Source: Archangium violaceum
Lineage (GTDB): Bacteria; Myxococcota; Myxococcia; Myxococcales; Myxococcaceae
Length of the DNA: 64,000 nt
Direction: 5' to 3'
Assembly: GCF_016859125.1 (NCBI RefSeq)
Contig: NZ_CP069338.1
Coordinates: 7,689,501 to 7,753,500 of the forward strand
The notes beneath the pieces were generated by a model. It worked only from the letters and a program-made list of their open reading frames with translations, was not told the origin of the DNA and did not search any database. Made by a program: the position numbers and the translations under genes. How positions within the stretch are numbered: the first letter of the stretch is position 1; each line of letters starts with the position of its first letter. This document shows positions 14,338 to 24,030 of this stretch, one piece after another.

Positions 14338-15534
14338 TCAGAGGCCGAGCACGGCCTTGGCCAGGATGTTCCGCTGGATCTCGTTGGAACCGCCGTAGAT
14401 CGTCACCTTGCGGTAGTTGAAGTAGTCCGGCGCCAGCGGGGCCGCGTACGCCGGACCGATCGGCTCGCCCTTCCACCCGTGCTCTCGCGCCTCGGGGTTG
14501 TACGGCAGCGCGTAGGGGCCCACTGCCTCCATCATCAGCTCGGTCAGGGTCTGCTGGATCTCCGAGCCCTTGATCTTCAGCATGTTGGCCTCGGCTCCCG
14601 GCGCCTGGCCGGACTGCTCGGCGGCGATCATGCGCAGGTTGGTCAGCTCCAGCGCCATCAGCTCGATCTCCACCGCCGCGACCTTCTCGCGGAAGCCCGG
14701 GGTCTCCATCAGCGGCACGCCGTCGGCCTTCTCCTCGGTGGCGATCTTCTTCAGCCGCGCCAGCTCCGCCTTCGAGCGGCCGATCCGCGCGATGTTGGTG
14801 CGCTCGTGGCCCAGCAGGAACTTGGCGTAGCTCCAGCCCATCCCAGGTTGGCCCACGATGTTCTCCTTCGGCACCCGCACGTTGTCGAAGAAGACCTCGT
14901 TGACCTCGTGCGCACCGTCGACGGTGATGATCGGACGGAGCGTGATGCCTGGCGTGCTCATGTCCGCCAGCAGCATGGAGATGCCCTGCTGCTTCTTGGC
15001 CGCCGGATCCGTGCGCGCCAGCAGGAAGATCATGTTCGCGTACTGGCCCAGGGTGGTCCACGTCTTCTGCCCGTTGAGCACCCACTCGTCGCCGTCGAGC
15101 TCCGCCTTCATCCGCAGCGAGGCCAGGTCCGAGCCCGAGCCCGGCTCGGAGAAGCCCTGGCACCACCAGTCGTCCATCCGCAGGATGCGCGGCAGGTAAT
15201 AGTCCTTCTGCTTCTGGCTGCCGTAGGCAATCAGCACGGGGCCGATCATGCTCAGGCCGAAGGGCAGGGCCTGGGGTGCTCCCTCCTCGGACAGCACCTC
15301 GTCGAAGAGGTATTTCTGGACCGAGGTCCAGCCGGGACCGCCGTACTCCTTCGGCCAGTGCGGCGCTCCCCAGCCTCGCGCGTGGAGCCGGCGCTGCCAC
15401 TCGACCTGCTCCTCCTTGCCGAGGTGCTGGTGTTGGAGGACCCGGTCACGCGTCTCGGGAGGGAGGTTGGCCCGCACCCACTGCCGGACTTCGTCGGCGA
15501 AGGCGAGTTCCTCGGGGGTGTAGTTCAGATCCAT
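14338..15534 (-). CDS. Acyl-CoA dehydrogenase, pimeloyl-CoA dehydrogenase large-subunit-like
   Basis: Predicted 398 residues starting MDLNYTPEELAFADEVRQWV. The start was chosen by family pattern; codons further upstream are not conserved-looking. Signatures are WCQGFSEPGSGSDLASL (about 122-138), NGQKTWTTLGQYAN (about 148-161), the GYSYAKFLLGHERTNIARIG-like region and the C-terminal YGGSNEIQRNILAK. It pairs with the small subunit next downstream, as in pimeloyl-CoA or cholesterol side-chain type heteromeric acyl-CoA dehydrogenases. Middle gene of a three-gene minus-strand beta-oxidation operon. The exact acyl-CoA substrate is unknown. Confidence 0.92.
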   Translation of the reverse strand: MDLNYTPEELAFADEVRQWVRANLPPETRDRVLQHQHLGKEEQVEWQRRLHARGWGAPHWPKEYGGPGWTSVQKYLFDEVLSEEGAPQALPFGLSMIGPVLIAYGSQKQKDYYLPRILRMDDWWCQGFSEPGSGSDLASLRMKAELDGDEWVLNGQKTWTTLGQYANMIFLLARTDPAAKKQQGISMLLADMSTPGITLRPIITVDGAHEVNEVFFDNVRVPKENIVGQPGMGWSYAKFLLGHERTNIARIGRSKAELARLKKIATEEKADGVPLMETPGFREKVAAVEIELMALELTNLRMIAAEQSGQAPGAEANMLKIKGSEIQQTLTELMMEAVGPYALPYNPEAREHGWKGEPIGPAYAAPLAPDYFNYRKVTIYGGSNEIQRNILAKAVLGL

Positions 15535-15587
15535 GGTGCTCTCCAGGGAGTGTCTTTGGATTCGTCGGGTGTGAGCCTGCTCGGGGT

Positions 15588-17672
15588 TCAGACCGCCTGC
15601 GCGAAGCCCTTGCCCTCGGCGACCAACCGCTCCAACAGCGGGGACGGCGTCCACCAGCGAGGCCCGTGCTGACGCGCGTACTCGCGGATCCTCTCCAGGG
15701 CCTTGGGCAGGCCGAGCTCGTGCTCCGCCCAGAACATCGGGCCACCCCGGTGGGCCGGGAAGCCGTAGCCGTAGAGGTAGACGATGTCGATGTCGCTGGC
15801 CCGGTAGGCGATGCCCTCGCGCAGCACCTCGCAGCCGATGTTCACCATGGCCAGGAAGCAGCGCTCGAGGATCTCCTGCTCGCTGAGCTCCCGGCGCTTG
15901 ATGCCGTATTGCGCGGCCGTCTCCTCGATCACCCGGGCGACCACGTCGGAGGGGATGGGCGTGCGCTGGCCCGCCTCGTAGTCGTAGAAGCCCGCCTTGG
16001 TCTTCTGGCCGAGCCGGCCCATCTCGACCAGCTTGTCCGCCACGGCTCCGGACTTGACGTCGAAGGTGCCCGGCTCCCGGTCCTTGCGCGACTTGTAGCC
16101 AATGTCGAGGCCGGCCAGGTCGAACATCTGCAGCACACCCATGGGCATGCCGAACTTCACCAGGGCCTGGTCCACCTGCTGCGGCGTGGCGCCCTTGAGG
16201 ACCAGCAGGCTACCCTCACGCCCGTAGCCCTCCAGCATGCGGTTGCCGATGAAGCCGTGGCAGTTGCCGGCGACCACGCCCACCTTCTTGATGCGTTTGG
16301 CGACGTCCAGCGCGGTCGCCAGCACGTCCGGCGCGGTCCGGGCTCCACGGACGATCTCCAGCAGCTTCATGACGTTGGCGGGGGAGAAGAAGTGCATCCC
16401 CAGCACGTCCTCCGGCCGCGAGGTGTAGCCGGCGATGGTGTCGATCGACAGGTACGAGGTGTTGCTGGCCAGGATGGCGCCCTTCCTGGCGACCCGATCC
16501 AGGGTCTCGAAGACCTTCTTCTTGACCTCCAGCGTCTCGAACACCGCCTCGATGAGGAGGTCCGCGTCGGCCAGCGCGTCGTAGGACAGGGTCGGTTTGA
16601 TGAGGCCCATGCGGGTCTCCACCTGCTCCGACGTCAGGCGCCCCTTGGCCGCCGTGGCCTCGTAGTTCTTGCGGATGACGCCCAGGCCCCGGTCCAGCCC
16701 TTCCTGGTTCACCTCCAGGAGCGTCACGGGAATGCCGGCGTTCGCGAAGTTCATGGCGATGCCACCGCCCATGGTGCCCGCGCCAATGATGCCCACCGAC
16801 TTGATGGTGCGCGGCTTCACGTCCGCGGGCAGGCCGGGGATCTTCGCGACCTGGCGCTCGGCGAAGAAGACGTGCTGGAGCGCCTTGGCCTGGCTGCTCT
16901 TCGCGCACTCGAAGAACAGCTCCTGCTCGCGCCGGATGCCTTCATCGAAGGGCAGGGTGACCGCGGCCTCCACCGCGTCGATGATGCGCTGCGGGGAGAA
17001 GAGGTTGCGCTTCTCCTTGGCGGTGCGCTGGCGCGCGGCATCGAAGAAGCCGGCGGGGATGGAGCTCGGGGAGAGGGTGATGTCGCGGACCCGGCGCCGC
17101 GGCGAGCCGCTCTTCTCCCGCGCGAAGGCGACGGCGGCCTCGGTCAGGTCGCCCACCACGAGCTTGTCGATGGCGCCCATCTCCTGCGCGGCGGGGGCCG
17201 GGATCGGGTCTCCGGAGATCATCGCCTGCAAGGCGGGCTCGACGCCGGCCAGCCGCGGCAGACGCTGGGTGCCGCCAGCTCCCGGCAGGATGCCCAGCTT
17301 CACCTCGGGCAGGCCGACCTGGGCGTTCGCCAGGGCCACGCGATAGTCGCACGCCAGCGCGACCTCGAAGCCGCCGCCAAAGGCCGTTCCGTGGATCGCC
17401 GCCACCACCGGCTTGGAGAAGGCGTCGAGCGCGTCGATCACCTCCGGCAGGCTCGGGAGCCTGGGCGGGCCGCTGAACTCGGAGATATCGGCGCCCGCCA
17501 TGAAGGTGCGCCCGGCGCAGGCGATGACCAGGGCCTTGATGGTGCTGTCGGATTCGGCCTGCTTCAGCCCTTCGAGCATCGCCACCCGTACGGCCTGGCT
17601 GATGGCGTTCACCGGAGGGTTGTCGATCCAGAGGATGCCAACGTCACCATGCGCTTCGAAGCGTCCCGACAT
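15588..17672 (-). CDS. Multifunctional enoyl-CoA hydratase / 3-hydroxyacyl-CoA dehydrogenase (FadB/FadJ-like)
   Basis: Predicted 694 residues. The N-terminal crotonase domain (about 1-185) has HGTAFGGGFEVALACDYR and LPEVKLGILPGAGGTQRLP, with the oxyanion-hole glycines and a catalytic Glu. A linker follows, then the NAD-binding domain with VGIIGAGTMGGGIA (about 293-306), GMHFFSPANVMKLLE and GNCHGFIGNRML, and two C-terminal 3HCDH domains ending near 694. It hydrates enoyl-CoA and oxidises 3-hydroxyacyl-CoA. The length and order match the peroxisomal bifunctional-enzyme-like class (about 700 residues) rather than E. coli FadB (729). First gene of the operon with the two acyl-CoA dehydrogenase subunits. 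No thiolase is nearby. Confidence 0.93.
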   Translation of the reverse strand: MSGRFEAHGDVGILWIDNPPVNAISQAVRVAMLEGLKQAESDSTIKALVIACAGRTFMAGADISEFSGPPRLPSLPEVIDALDAFSKPVVAAIHGTAFGGGFEVALACDYRVALANAQVGLPEVKLGILPGAGGTQRLPRLAGVEPALQAMISGDPIPAPAAQEMGAIDKLVVGDLTEAAVAFAREKSGSPRRRVRDITLSPSSIPAGFFDAARQRTAKEKRNLFSPQRIIDAVEAAVTLPFDEGIRREQELFFECAKSSQAKALQHVFFAERQVAKIPGLPADVKPRTIKSVGIIGAGTMGGGIAMNFANAGIPVTLLEVNQEGLDRGLGVIRKNYEATAAKGRLTSEQVETRMGLIKPTLSYDALADADLLIEAVFETLEVKKKVFETLDRVARKGAILASNTSYLSIDTIAGYTSRPEDVLGMHFFSPANVMKLLEIVRGARTAPDVLATALDVAKRIKKVGVVAGNCHGFIGNRMLEGYGREGSLLVLKGATPQQVDQALVKFGMPMGVLQMFDLAGLDIGYKSRKDREPGTFDVKSGAVADKLVEMGRLGQKTKAGFYDYEAGQRTPIPSDVVARVIEETAAQYGIKRRELSEQEILERCFLAMVNIGCEVLREGIAYRASDIDIVYLYGYGFPAHRGGPMFWAEHELGLPKALERIREYARQHGPRWWTPSPLLERLVAEGKGFAQAV

Positions 17673-17773
17673 TCGCCTTGTCTCCTTTTCTTGCCGCCCC
17701 TCTCTACCAAGATTCCCCAGCGAAAATGGGGACTCCTGGTGTCACGTTCTCGCATTGGTTGGGGGGGTTACAC

Positions 17774-18295
<522 letters not shown>

Positions 18296-18391
18296 GGGGC
18301 ACGTCTCCTCGTGGGCCCGCACGTATACCGCACGGGGCGCGGATGAACCGCGCCCCCGGATTCCTCCACCCTCCGTGCGTTCGACAGGCGC

Positions 18392-19273
18392 TCAGCGCGT
18401 CGTGCCCGTCCCGGGCTGCTCCGTCCCGGTGGGGCGCTGCTGCGTCTCGCTGTCGGTGGCCCGCGTGCCCTGCGGGGGCGCGGCGGGCGTCGTCGTGCTC
18501 CCCGGCGCCTGTTGCGTCGGCGCCGTCTGCTGTCCCTGTGCGGCCGGCGGGGGAATGGGCGTCTCGAGCGCCGTCGAGGCGCCGCCGGGCTCGCCGAAGC
18601 TGGCGTCCACGGCCCGCAGCGCCTTCTCCAGGGCCTGCGCCGCCGGGCCCACCGTGGAGAGCAGCTGATTGGCCCTCTGCGTGTTCCGGTTCCGGCTCTC
18701 CGCCGCCAGCTTCAGCTGCGTCAGCGCCTCCGTCACGTCCCGCCGCGCCTCCTCCAGCTTCTGCCTCGCCTGGAAGAAGGCCACGTCCGCCTTCATCGTC
18801 TCCAGTGTGCGGCGCTGCTCCTCCGTCAGCCCGGAGAGAAGCTCCGCGCGCCTCAGGTAGTAGAGGCCCTTCTCCAGCAGAGCCGGCTCGTCCGACTGCA
18901 CCTTGGGCCGGGCAAGGCCCTCCAGCACCGGAAAGAGGGCCCGGTCCAGCTCGTCCCGCTCGGTGAACTTCTGCTCCAGCAGGGACGAGACGTCCCGGCC
19001 CTCCACGGCGATGGGGGCATAGGTGTCCGTCAGTCGCGCGTCCCCGGGCCGGTAGGGCACCGCTCCCGTGGGCAGCATCCGCCCCTTCATCACCACCAAT
19101 TGCCCGTTTTCCAGGTTCAGGGAGAAGGTCCGGGCGTTCAGTTGAGACAGCAAGAAGACCACCGCCCCTCCCAGGCCGAGGATGAGGAGGGTGACGACCA
19201 GGCGCGTGAAGGCGCTCGTGGCCCGACGTCCAAAGCTCGGCCGGTTCTGTTGAGGGTTCATCATGGGATTCAT
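18392..19273 (-). CDS. Hypothetical membrane-anchored protein with Pro/Thr/Gln-rich tail
   Basis: Predicted 293 residues. A single transmembrane helix (about 24-43, LVVTLLILGLGGAVVFLLSQL) follows a short cytoplasmic N-terminus. The outer part contains SLNLENGQLVVMKGRMLPTGAVPYRPG, then a mostly helical region with EEARRDVTEALTQLK (about 100-225), and a C-terminal 60 residues of Pro/Thr/Gln/Gly low complexity that probably spans envelope or is disordered. I recognise no named family. Divergent from the methyltransferase/coiled-coil gene, sharing 19274-19374. Confidence 0.75.
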   Translation of the reverse strand: MNPMMNPQQNRPSFGRRATSAFTRLVVTLLILGLGGAVVFLLSQLNARTFSLNLENGQLVVMKGRMLPTGAVPYRPGDARLTDTYAPIAVEGRDVSSLLEQKFTERDELDRALFPVLEGLARPKVQSDEPALLEKGLYYLRRAELLSGLTEEQRRTLETMKADVAFFQARQKLEEARRDVTEALTQLKLAAESRNRNTQRANQLLSTVGPAAQALEKALRAVDASFGEPGGASTALETPIPPPAAQGQQTAPTQQAPGSTTTPAAPPQGTRATDSETQQRPTGTEQPGTGTTR

Positions 19274-19331
19274 ATCGCTCGCTCCCCAGACGTCCGGGCG
19301 GGGAGGCGATTTCCCGGCTCCGGTCCTTTCC

Positions 19332-19359
19332 TTGGGACAACCGTCCCCAGGGCTATACT
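19332..19359 (+). promoter_or_regulatory. Candidate promoter of the methyltransferase/coiled-coil gene
   Basis: TTGGGA (19332-19337), 16-nt spacer, perfect -10 TATACT (19354-19359). The predicted start point lies about 9 nt before the ATG at 19375 and no Shine-Dalgarno is visible, so a nearly leaderless message is possible, as for dnaB. Confidence 0.45.
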
Positions 19360-19374
19360 CGGCTGCCCGACCTC

Positions 19375-22300
19375 ATGCATCCCACATTCCGCCGCCTGGG
19401 GACCAGCGAGCTGTTGCCCCGGTACATCTTCGCGGAGAGCCTCTTCGCACGCCGACGCGTGTTGGAGGTCGACGCCGTTGCCACCACCGGTGGCGAGAGC
19501 GCGCGCTTCCTCCTCGAGCGTGGCGCCCGTACCGTCGTGGCCTGTGACGCGGACCTCAAGGCGGTCGAGGCGGCCCAGAAGGCCCATGGCAGCGCCACGT
19601 TGCGCTACCGCGCCAACGTCTACGACGACCTCGAGCCCGGCAGCTTCGACCTGGTGTTGGTGGCGGACCTGGCTCCCTACGTGCGCGCGCCCACGCTGCT
19701 CGCGGAGCTGGCGCGGCTCGTCGGCCGGCAGGGCTACCTCCTCGGCGGCCTGCGCAACACGGCGGGCCTGGCCCTCTGGCAGCTCATGGAGGTGGAGGAG
19801 GGCGTGCCGCCCACGTACGGGCAGCTGCTCGACGCGCTCTCGCCGCACTTCACCCAGGTGGAGGTGGCCACCCAGTCCCCCGTGTTGGGTTATCAGCTCG
19901 CCTTCGAGAAGGGCGATGGCCTCCAGGTGGACGGCACCCTCATCCACGGCGGCGAGGCGGCCTACTTCGTGGTGGTGGCCGGCCAGGAGCCCGCCCGCAT
20001 CGTGGACCCCACCTGGGTGCAGCTGCCTCCCGAGCCGCTCGCCTTCACCCGCGGGAAGCTGGACGAGGTGGCCCAGCGTGCCAGGGGCTGGGAGGAGCGC
20101 ACCGGGCGCCTCAAGGAGTCCCTCACCCGGATGCGCGCGGAGCTGACCGACCGCGAGACGGAGCTCGCCCAGCTCAAGCCCTCGCTGGAGATCGCTCGCA
20201 ATGACGTGGCCCGGCTCACCGCGCAGCTGGAGCAGGCGCGCGGCACCCCCGAGGCCGCCCGCGAGCGCGACGAGCTGTCCTCCCGCCTGCGCCGCACCGA
20301 GCTGGAATTGCAGGTGGCCCTGGAGCGCGTGACGGACGCGGACCGGCGCCTCGCCCAGCAGCGGCTGGAGCTGGAGGCCGCGGAGCGCGCCCGGAAGGAG
20401 GCGGATGTCCAGGCCCTGGGCGCCCAGGAGGCGTTGCGGCTGGAGCGCGCGCGCCGCGAGGAGCTGAACACCTCCCTGGAGGAGTCCCGCGAGCGCCTCA
20501 CCCAGGCGTACACCCAGCTGCGCGAGCTGCAGGACGAGCTGGCCGGCCTGCGTGTCGAGCGCGAGAAGGACAGGCTCTCCTCGGAGCGCGCGCGGGAGCA
20601 GTCCGAGGAGCTGCGGCGGCAGGTGGAGGCGGCTCGTGAGCGGGAGCTGCGCATCGCCGAGCAGTACTCGACGGCGCTCGCCGCGGTGGAGCTGCTCAAG
20701 TCGGACGTGGCCCGGGCCGAGCGCGCGCGCGAGGAGGCGGAGAAGTCGCTGCGCCTCCAGGACGCGGACCTGGCGCGCGTGACGCGCGAGGTGGAGGACG
20801 GTGCCCGGCGCGTGTCGGCCGCGGAGGCCGCCCGGCGGGACGCGGAGATGCGCCTCACCGCTCGCGAGGCCGAGTGGCGCGGGTTGGAGACGGAGCTCAC
20901 GGCGGCTCGCGCCACCGTGGAGCAGCTCACGGCCGAGGTGGACGCCCGCTCACGCGCCGAGGCCAACACCCGGGCGATGGCGGCCCAGCTCGAGCAGTCC
21001 CTGCACGAGCTCCAGGGTCGCCTGGCGTCGATGGAGGAGGAGCGGGTCCGCGCCGCGGTGGAGCTGGAGGAGTCCATCGACGAGGAGCGCCGGCGCGCCG
21101 AGGAGCGGCTGGCGCAGGCGGTCGCGGTGGAGCGGGCGAGGGCGGAGGAGGCCGAGGCCGGGTTCGCGCGGGAGAGAGCCGCGCGCGAGGCCCAGGAGCG
21201 CCGCGCCGAGGAGCTCGAGAATCAGGTGGCGGTGGAGGCCGGTGCGCGTGAGGACGCCGCGCGGGCCCTCGCCGAGCTGGAGGCCCAACAACAGCAGTGG
21301 GCCGACGAGCGCGGTGCCCTGCGCCGGCGCGTGGTGGAAGTCGAGTCCCTGCTGGCGGAGCTGGAGCGGGTGCGGGCCTCGGACGTGGAGTCCATCTCCC
21401 GGCTCGACGCGGCGCTGAAGGCGACGCAGGGCTCCATCGCGGCGGAGCAGCAGGCGCGGGCAACCGCCGACGAGGAACGCGAGCAGGCCCTGGCCGAGCT
21501 CGAGTTCGAGCGGCAGGGCAGGGTACGGCTGGAGGAGGCCGTGTCGCGGGCCCAGGCCGAGCTCGCGGCGGAGCAGCAGCGGCTGGAGGCGGCTCGGGAA
21601 GAGCTCTCGCGGACCCGCGCCGGGCTCGAAACCGAGCGGCAGCTGCGCATCGAGTCGAACGAGGAAGGGGCGCGCACCCGGTCCGAGCTCGACGAGGAGC
21701 GCCAGCAGCGGCTCCACGCGGAAGAAGTGCTGAAGCGGGCCCGGGCGGCGCTGGAGGCCGAGCGGCAACGCGCCACCCAGCTCGAGTCCGCGCTGGAGTC
21801 CGCGCGGCAGGCACACGGGGCCTCGGAAGAGTCCTTCGTCCAGGTCCGCGCCGAGCTCGACACCGAGCGGAGTCAGCGCGCCGAGGCCGAGGCATCGCTC
21901 GCGGCCGTTCGTGCCGAGCTGGAAGCGGAGCGCGAGGGCAGGGCCCGCTCCGAGGAATCGCTCGAGACCCTCCGTGCCGAGCTGGAAGCGGAGCGCGAGG
22001 GCAAGGTTGCTTCCGAGGCGTCGCTCGAGATCCTCCGTGCCGAGCTGGAAGCGGAGCGCGAGGGCAATGCTGCTTCCGAGGCGTCGCTGGCGCTCGTCCG
22101 GACGGAGCTCGACACCGAGCGGCGGCAGCGGACCGAGGCCGAGGAGTTGTTCGCGGCGGAGCGCCAGGAGGCGGAGGAGCTGCTTTCCCAGGTGCGTGCC
22201 GCGCTCGAGGCGGAGCAGCGGGCTCGCGCGGAGGCGGAGAGCGGGCTCGTGGAGCTGCGCTCGACGTTGGAGGCGCTGCGGAGTGCGCTCTCGGAGCTGG

Positions 22301-24015
22301 AGGTTTCGCGGGCCGAGGTCCGTGCCGAGGCGGAGTCCCTACGGCAAGAGCTGCTGTCCGAGCGCACCTCACGCACGGCCCTGGAGAAGTCGCTGTCCGA
22401 GGCGCACGCGGACCTGGAGTCCGCCCGGGCGGGGGCGGACGAGCGCGAGCGGGCACGGCTCGAGGCACTGGAAGCGGCCCGGCAGGAGTCCTCGGCGTTG
22501 CGCGCGGAGCTGGAGTCGGCCCGGCGCGAGGGGACGGAGCTCGGCGCCTCCCTGGCGGAGCAGAAGCGGCTCGTCGAGGAGCTCCGGGCACGCGAGGAAG
22601 CCATCTCTTCCGAGCGCGAGGCCCGCAAGCGCGACGCGGTGGAAGTCCGGATGGAGCTGGAGGGCCTCCAGGACGAGCTCGCGAAGAAGGAGCAAGAGCT
22701 GGCGGCGCTGCGGGCCCAGGTGGCGCAGCTCGATGCCGCCCGGTTCCAGGCGCAGCAGGCCTCCATGGTGATTCAACAGGCCCACCAGGGCCTGAGGGAT
22801 CGGGACGCCCACATCGCGCACCTCCAGAAGGAGCTGTCCGAGGCCAATGCCCGGCTCTCCTCCGAGCACGAGCAGATGGAGCTGCTCACCGTACAGCTCG
22901 AGTCGGCGCGGCGCATCGCGGGCAAGGCGCCCTCGCTCGAGTCGGCCCTTCAGGAGGAGCGCGAGGCGCTCGGGTCGGCCCGGGCCGAGTTGGAGAAGGC
23001 TCGTGCCGGGTTGGAGACCGCACACGCCGATCTGGAGACCCTTCGCGCCGAGCTGGTGCAGGCGCTCGCGGCGGGTCAGGCGGAGCGGGAGCGGGTCTCC
23101 GCGGCGGAGCGTTCGGCGAAGGAGCTCGAGTCCCGGCTCGCGGAAGCGTGGGCCGAGCTGGAGGCCGCGAAGGAGACGCAGACCGGGCTGACGGCCCAGG
23201 CGGAGGAGACGGAGCGCCTGGCGCGGGAGCGCGAGGTGTCCATCCTGGAGAAGCTGGGCGAGCTGGAGGCCCGGGCGGAGGAGACGGAGCGTCAGGCGAG
23301 GGAGCGCGAGGCGTCCGCGGAGGCGGAGCTCGCCGAGCTGCGGGCCCGGGCGGAGGAAGCGGAGCGGCGGGCGCAGGCCCGGGAGAGCTCCACGCAGGCG
23401 GTGCAGGAGCAGTTCGCGAAGCTCGAGGCGGAGAAGGGCACGCTCATGTCCGAGCGCGAGCGGCTCAATTCGGACCTCACGGTGGCTCGCGCGGCGCGCA
23501 TCCGCCTGGAGGGCCGGGTGACGGCACTGGAGGCGGCCTCCGCCGAGGCCGTGAAGTTCCTGGATGCCGAGCGCGCGGAGAAGACGAAGCAGCAGCAGGC
23601 CGTCGAGGCGCTGACCGCCCGTCTCCAGTCCCTCGAAGCGGAGCGGGCCGGACTGCGGGAGAAGATCAAGCAGCTCGAGACGCGCAAGCCGGTGTCGGAC
23701 TCCGAGGCGATCCTGGAGATGTCCGAGGAAGTGGAGCGGCTGCAGAGCGAGATCGATGCCCTCCAGGCCACCGTGGCCGAGCGCGACGCGGCCCTGGCGG
23801 AGCAGAAGCGCCTCCTGGAGGCCAGGGAAGCCGAGCTGGCCCCGCTCAAGCGCATGGCGGCTCGCAAGGGTGCTGATACCGTCCAGGACATCTACGCGCG
23901 CGCCAACGCCGAGCTGAACGCGGTGAAGAATGAGTTGCTTCGCCGCCCGAAGGGGGGCACATCCGTTCCAGCCCCCACGTCCACGCCGAACCCGAAACCC
24001 GACGAGCAGGGCTGA
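19375..24015 (+). CDS. Giant methyltransferase-like / coiled-coil protein
   Basis: Predicted 1546 residues. The first 200 resemble a class I SAM methyltransferase fold: VLEVDAVATTGGESARFLLERGA (motif I region), VVACDADLKAVEAA (motif II) and SFDLVLVADLAPYV (motif IV). The glycine loop is not canonical (AVATTGG in place of GxGxG), so activity is doubtful. Residues about 225-1500 are an almost continuous heptad-rich Glu/Arg/Ala/Leu coiled coil. It contains four tandem 21-residue (63-nt) repeats at 21895-22146 with the unit SLETLRAELEAEREGKVASE. The C-terminus (ADTVQDIYARANAELNAVKNELLRRPK) is a short conserved-looking segment before a Pro/Thr tail. This architecture suggests a long cytoskeletal or polar scaffold, as with myxobacterial motility coiled-coil proteins, but no specific homologue is recognised. 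dapF follows after 15 nt. Confidence 0.85.
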   Translation: MHPTFRRLGTSELLPRYIFAESLFARRRVLEVDAVATTGGESARFLLERGARTVVACDADLKAVEAAQKAHGSATLRYRANVYDDLEPGSFDLVLVADLAPYVRAPTLLAELARLVGRQGYLLGGLRNTAGLALWQLMEVEEGVPPTYGQLLDALSPHFTQVEVATQSPVLGYQLAFEKGDGLQVDGTLIHGGEAAYFVVVAGQEPARIVDPTWVQLPPEPLAFTRGKLDEVAQRARGWEERTGRLKESLTRMRAELTDRETELAQLKPSLEIARNDVARLTAQLEQARGTPEAARERDELSSRLRRTELELQVALERVTDADRRLAQQRLELEAAERARKEADVQALGAQEALRLERARREELNTSLEESRERLTQAYTQLRELQDELAGLRVEREKDRLSSERAREQSEELRRQVEAARERELRIAEQYSTALAAVELLKSDVARAERAREEAEKSLRLQDADLARVTREVEDGARRVSAAEAARRDAEMRLTAREAEWRGLETELTAARATVEQLTAEVDARSRAEANTRAMAAQLEQSLHELQGRLASMEEERVRAAVELEESIDEERRRAEERLAQAVAVERARAEEAEAGFARERAAREAQERRAEELENQVAVEAGAREDAARALAELEAQQQQWADERGALRRRVVEVESLLAELERVRASDVESISRLDAALKATQGSIAAEQQARATADEEREQALAELEFERQGRVRLEEAVSRAQAELAAEQQRLEAAREELSRTRAGLETERQLRIESNEEGARTRSELDEERQQRLHAEEVLKRARAALEAERQRATQLESALESARQAHGASEESFVQVRAELDTERSQRAEAEASLAAVRAELEAEREGRARSEESLETLRAELEAEREGKVASEASLEILRAELEAEREGNAASEASLALVRTELDTERRQRTEAEELFAAERQEAEELLSQVRAALEAEQRARAEAESGLVELRSTLEALRSALSELEVSRAEVRAEAESLRQELLSERTSRTALEKSLSEAHADLESARAGADERERARLEALEAARQESSALRAELESARREGTELGASLAEQKRLVEELRAREEAISSEREARKRDAVEVRMELEGLQDELAKKEQELAALRAQVAQLDAARFQAQQASMVIQQAHQGLRDRDAHIAHLQKELSEANARLSSEHEQMELLTVQLESARRIAGKAPSLESALQEEREALGSARAELEKARAGLETAHADLETLRAELVQALAAGQAERERVSAAERSAKELESRLAEAWAELEAAKETQTGLTAQAEETERLAREREVSILEKLGELEARAEETERQAREREASAEAELAELRARAEEAERRAQARESSTQAVQEQFAKLEAEKGTLMSERERLNSDLTVARAARIRLEGRVTALEAASAEAVKFLDAERAEKTKQQQAVEALTARLQSLEAERAGLREKIKQLETRKPVSDSEAILEMSEEVERLQSEIDALQATVAERDAALAEQKRLLEAREAELAPLKRMAARKGADTVQDIYARANAELNAVKNELLRRPKGGTSVPAPTSTPNPKPDEQG
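21895..22146 (+). repeat. Four tandem 63-nt repeats in the coiled-coil gene
   Basis: Copies begin at 21895, 21958, 22021 and 22084. Each encodes 21 residues (three heptads) around LRAELEAEREG. Copies 2 and 3 are nearly identical in DNA, which points to recent duplication or unequal recombination. Confidence 0.85.
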
Positions 24016-24030
24016 AGTCAGATCACGAGC

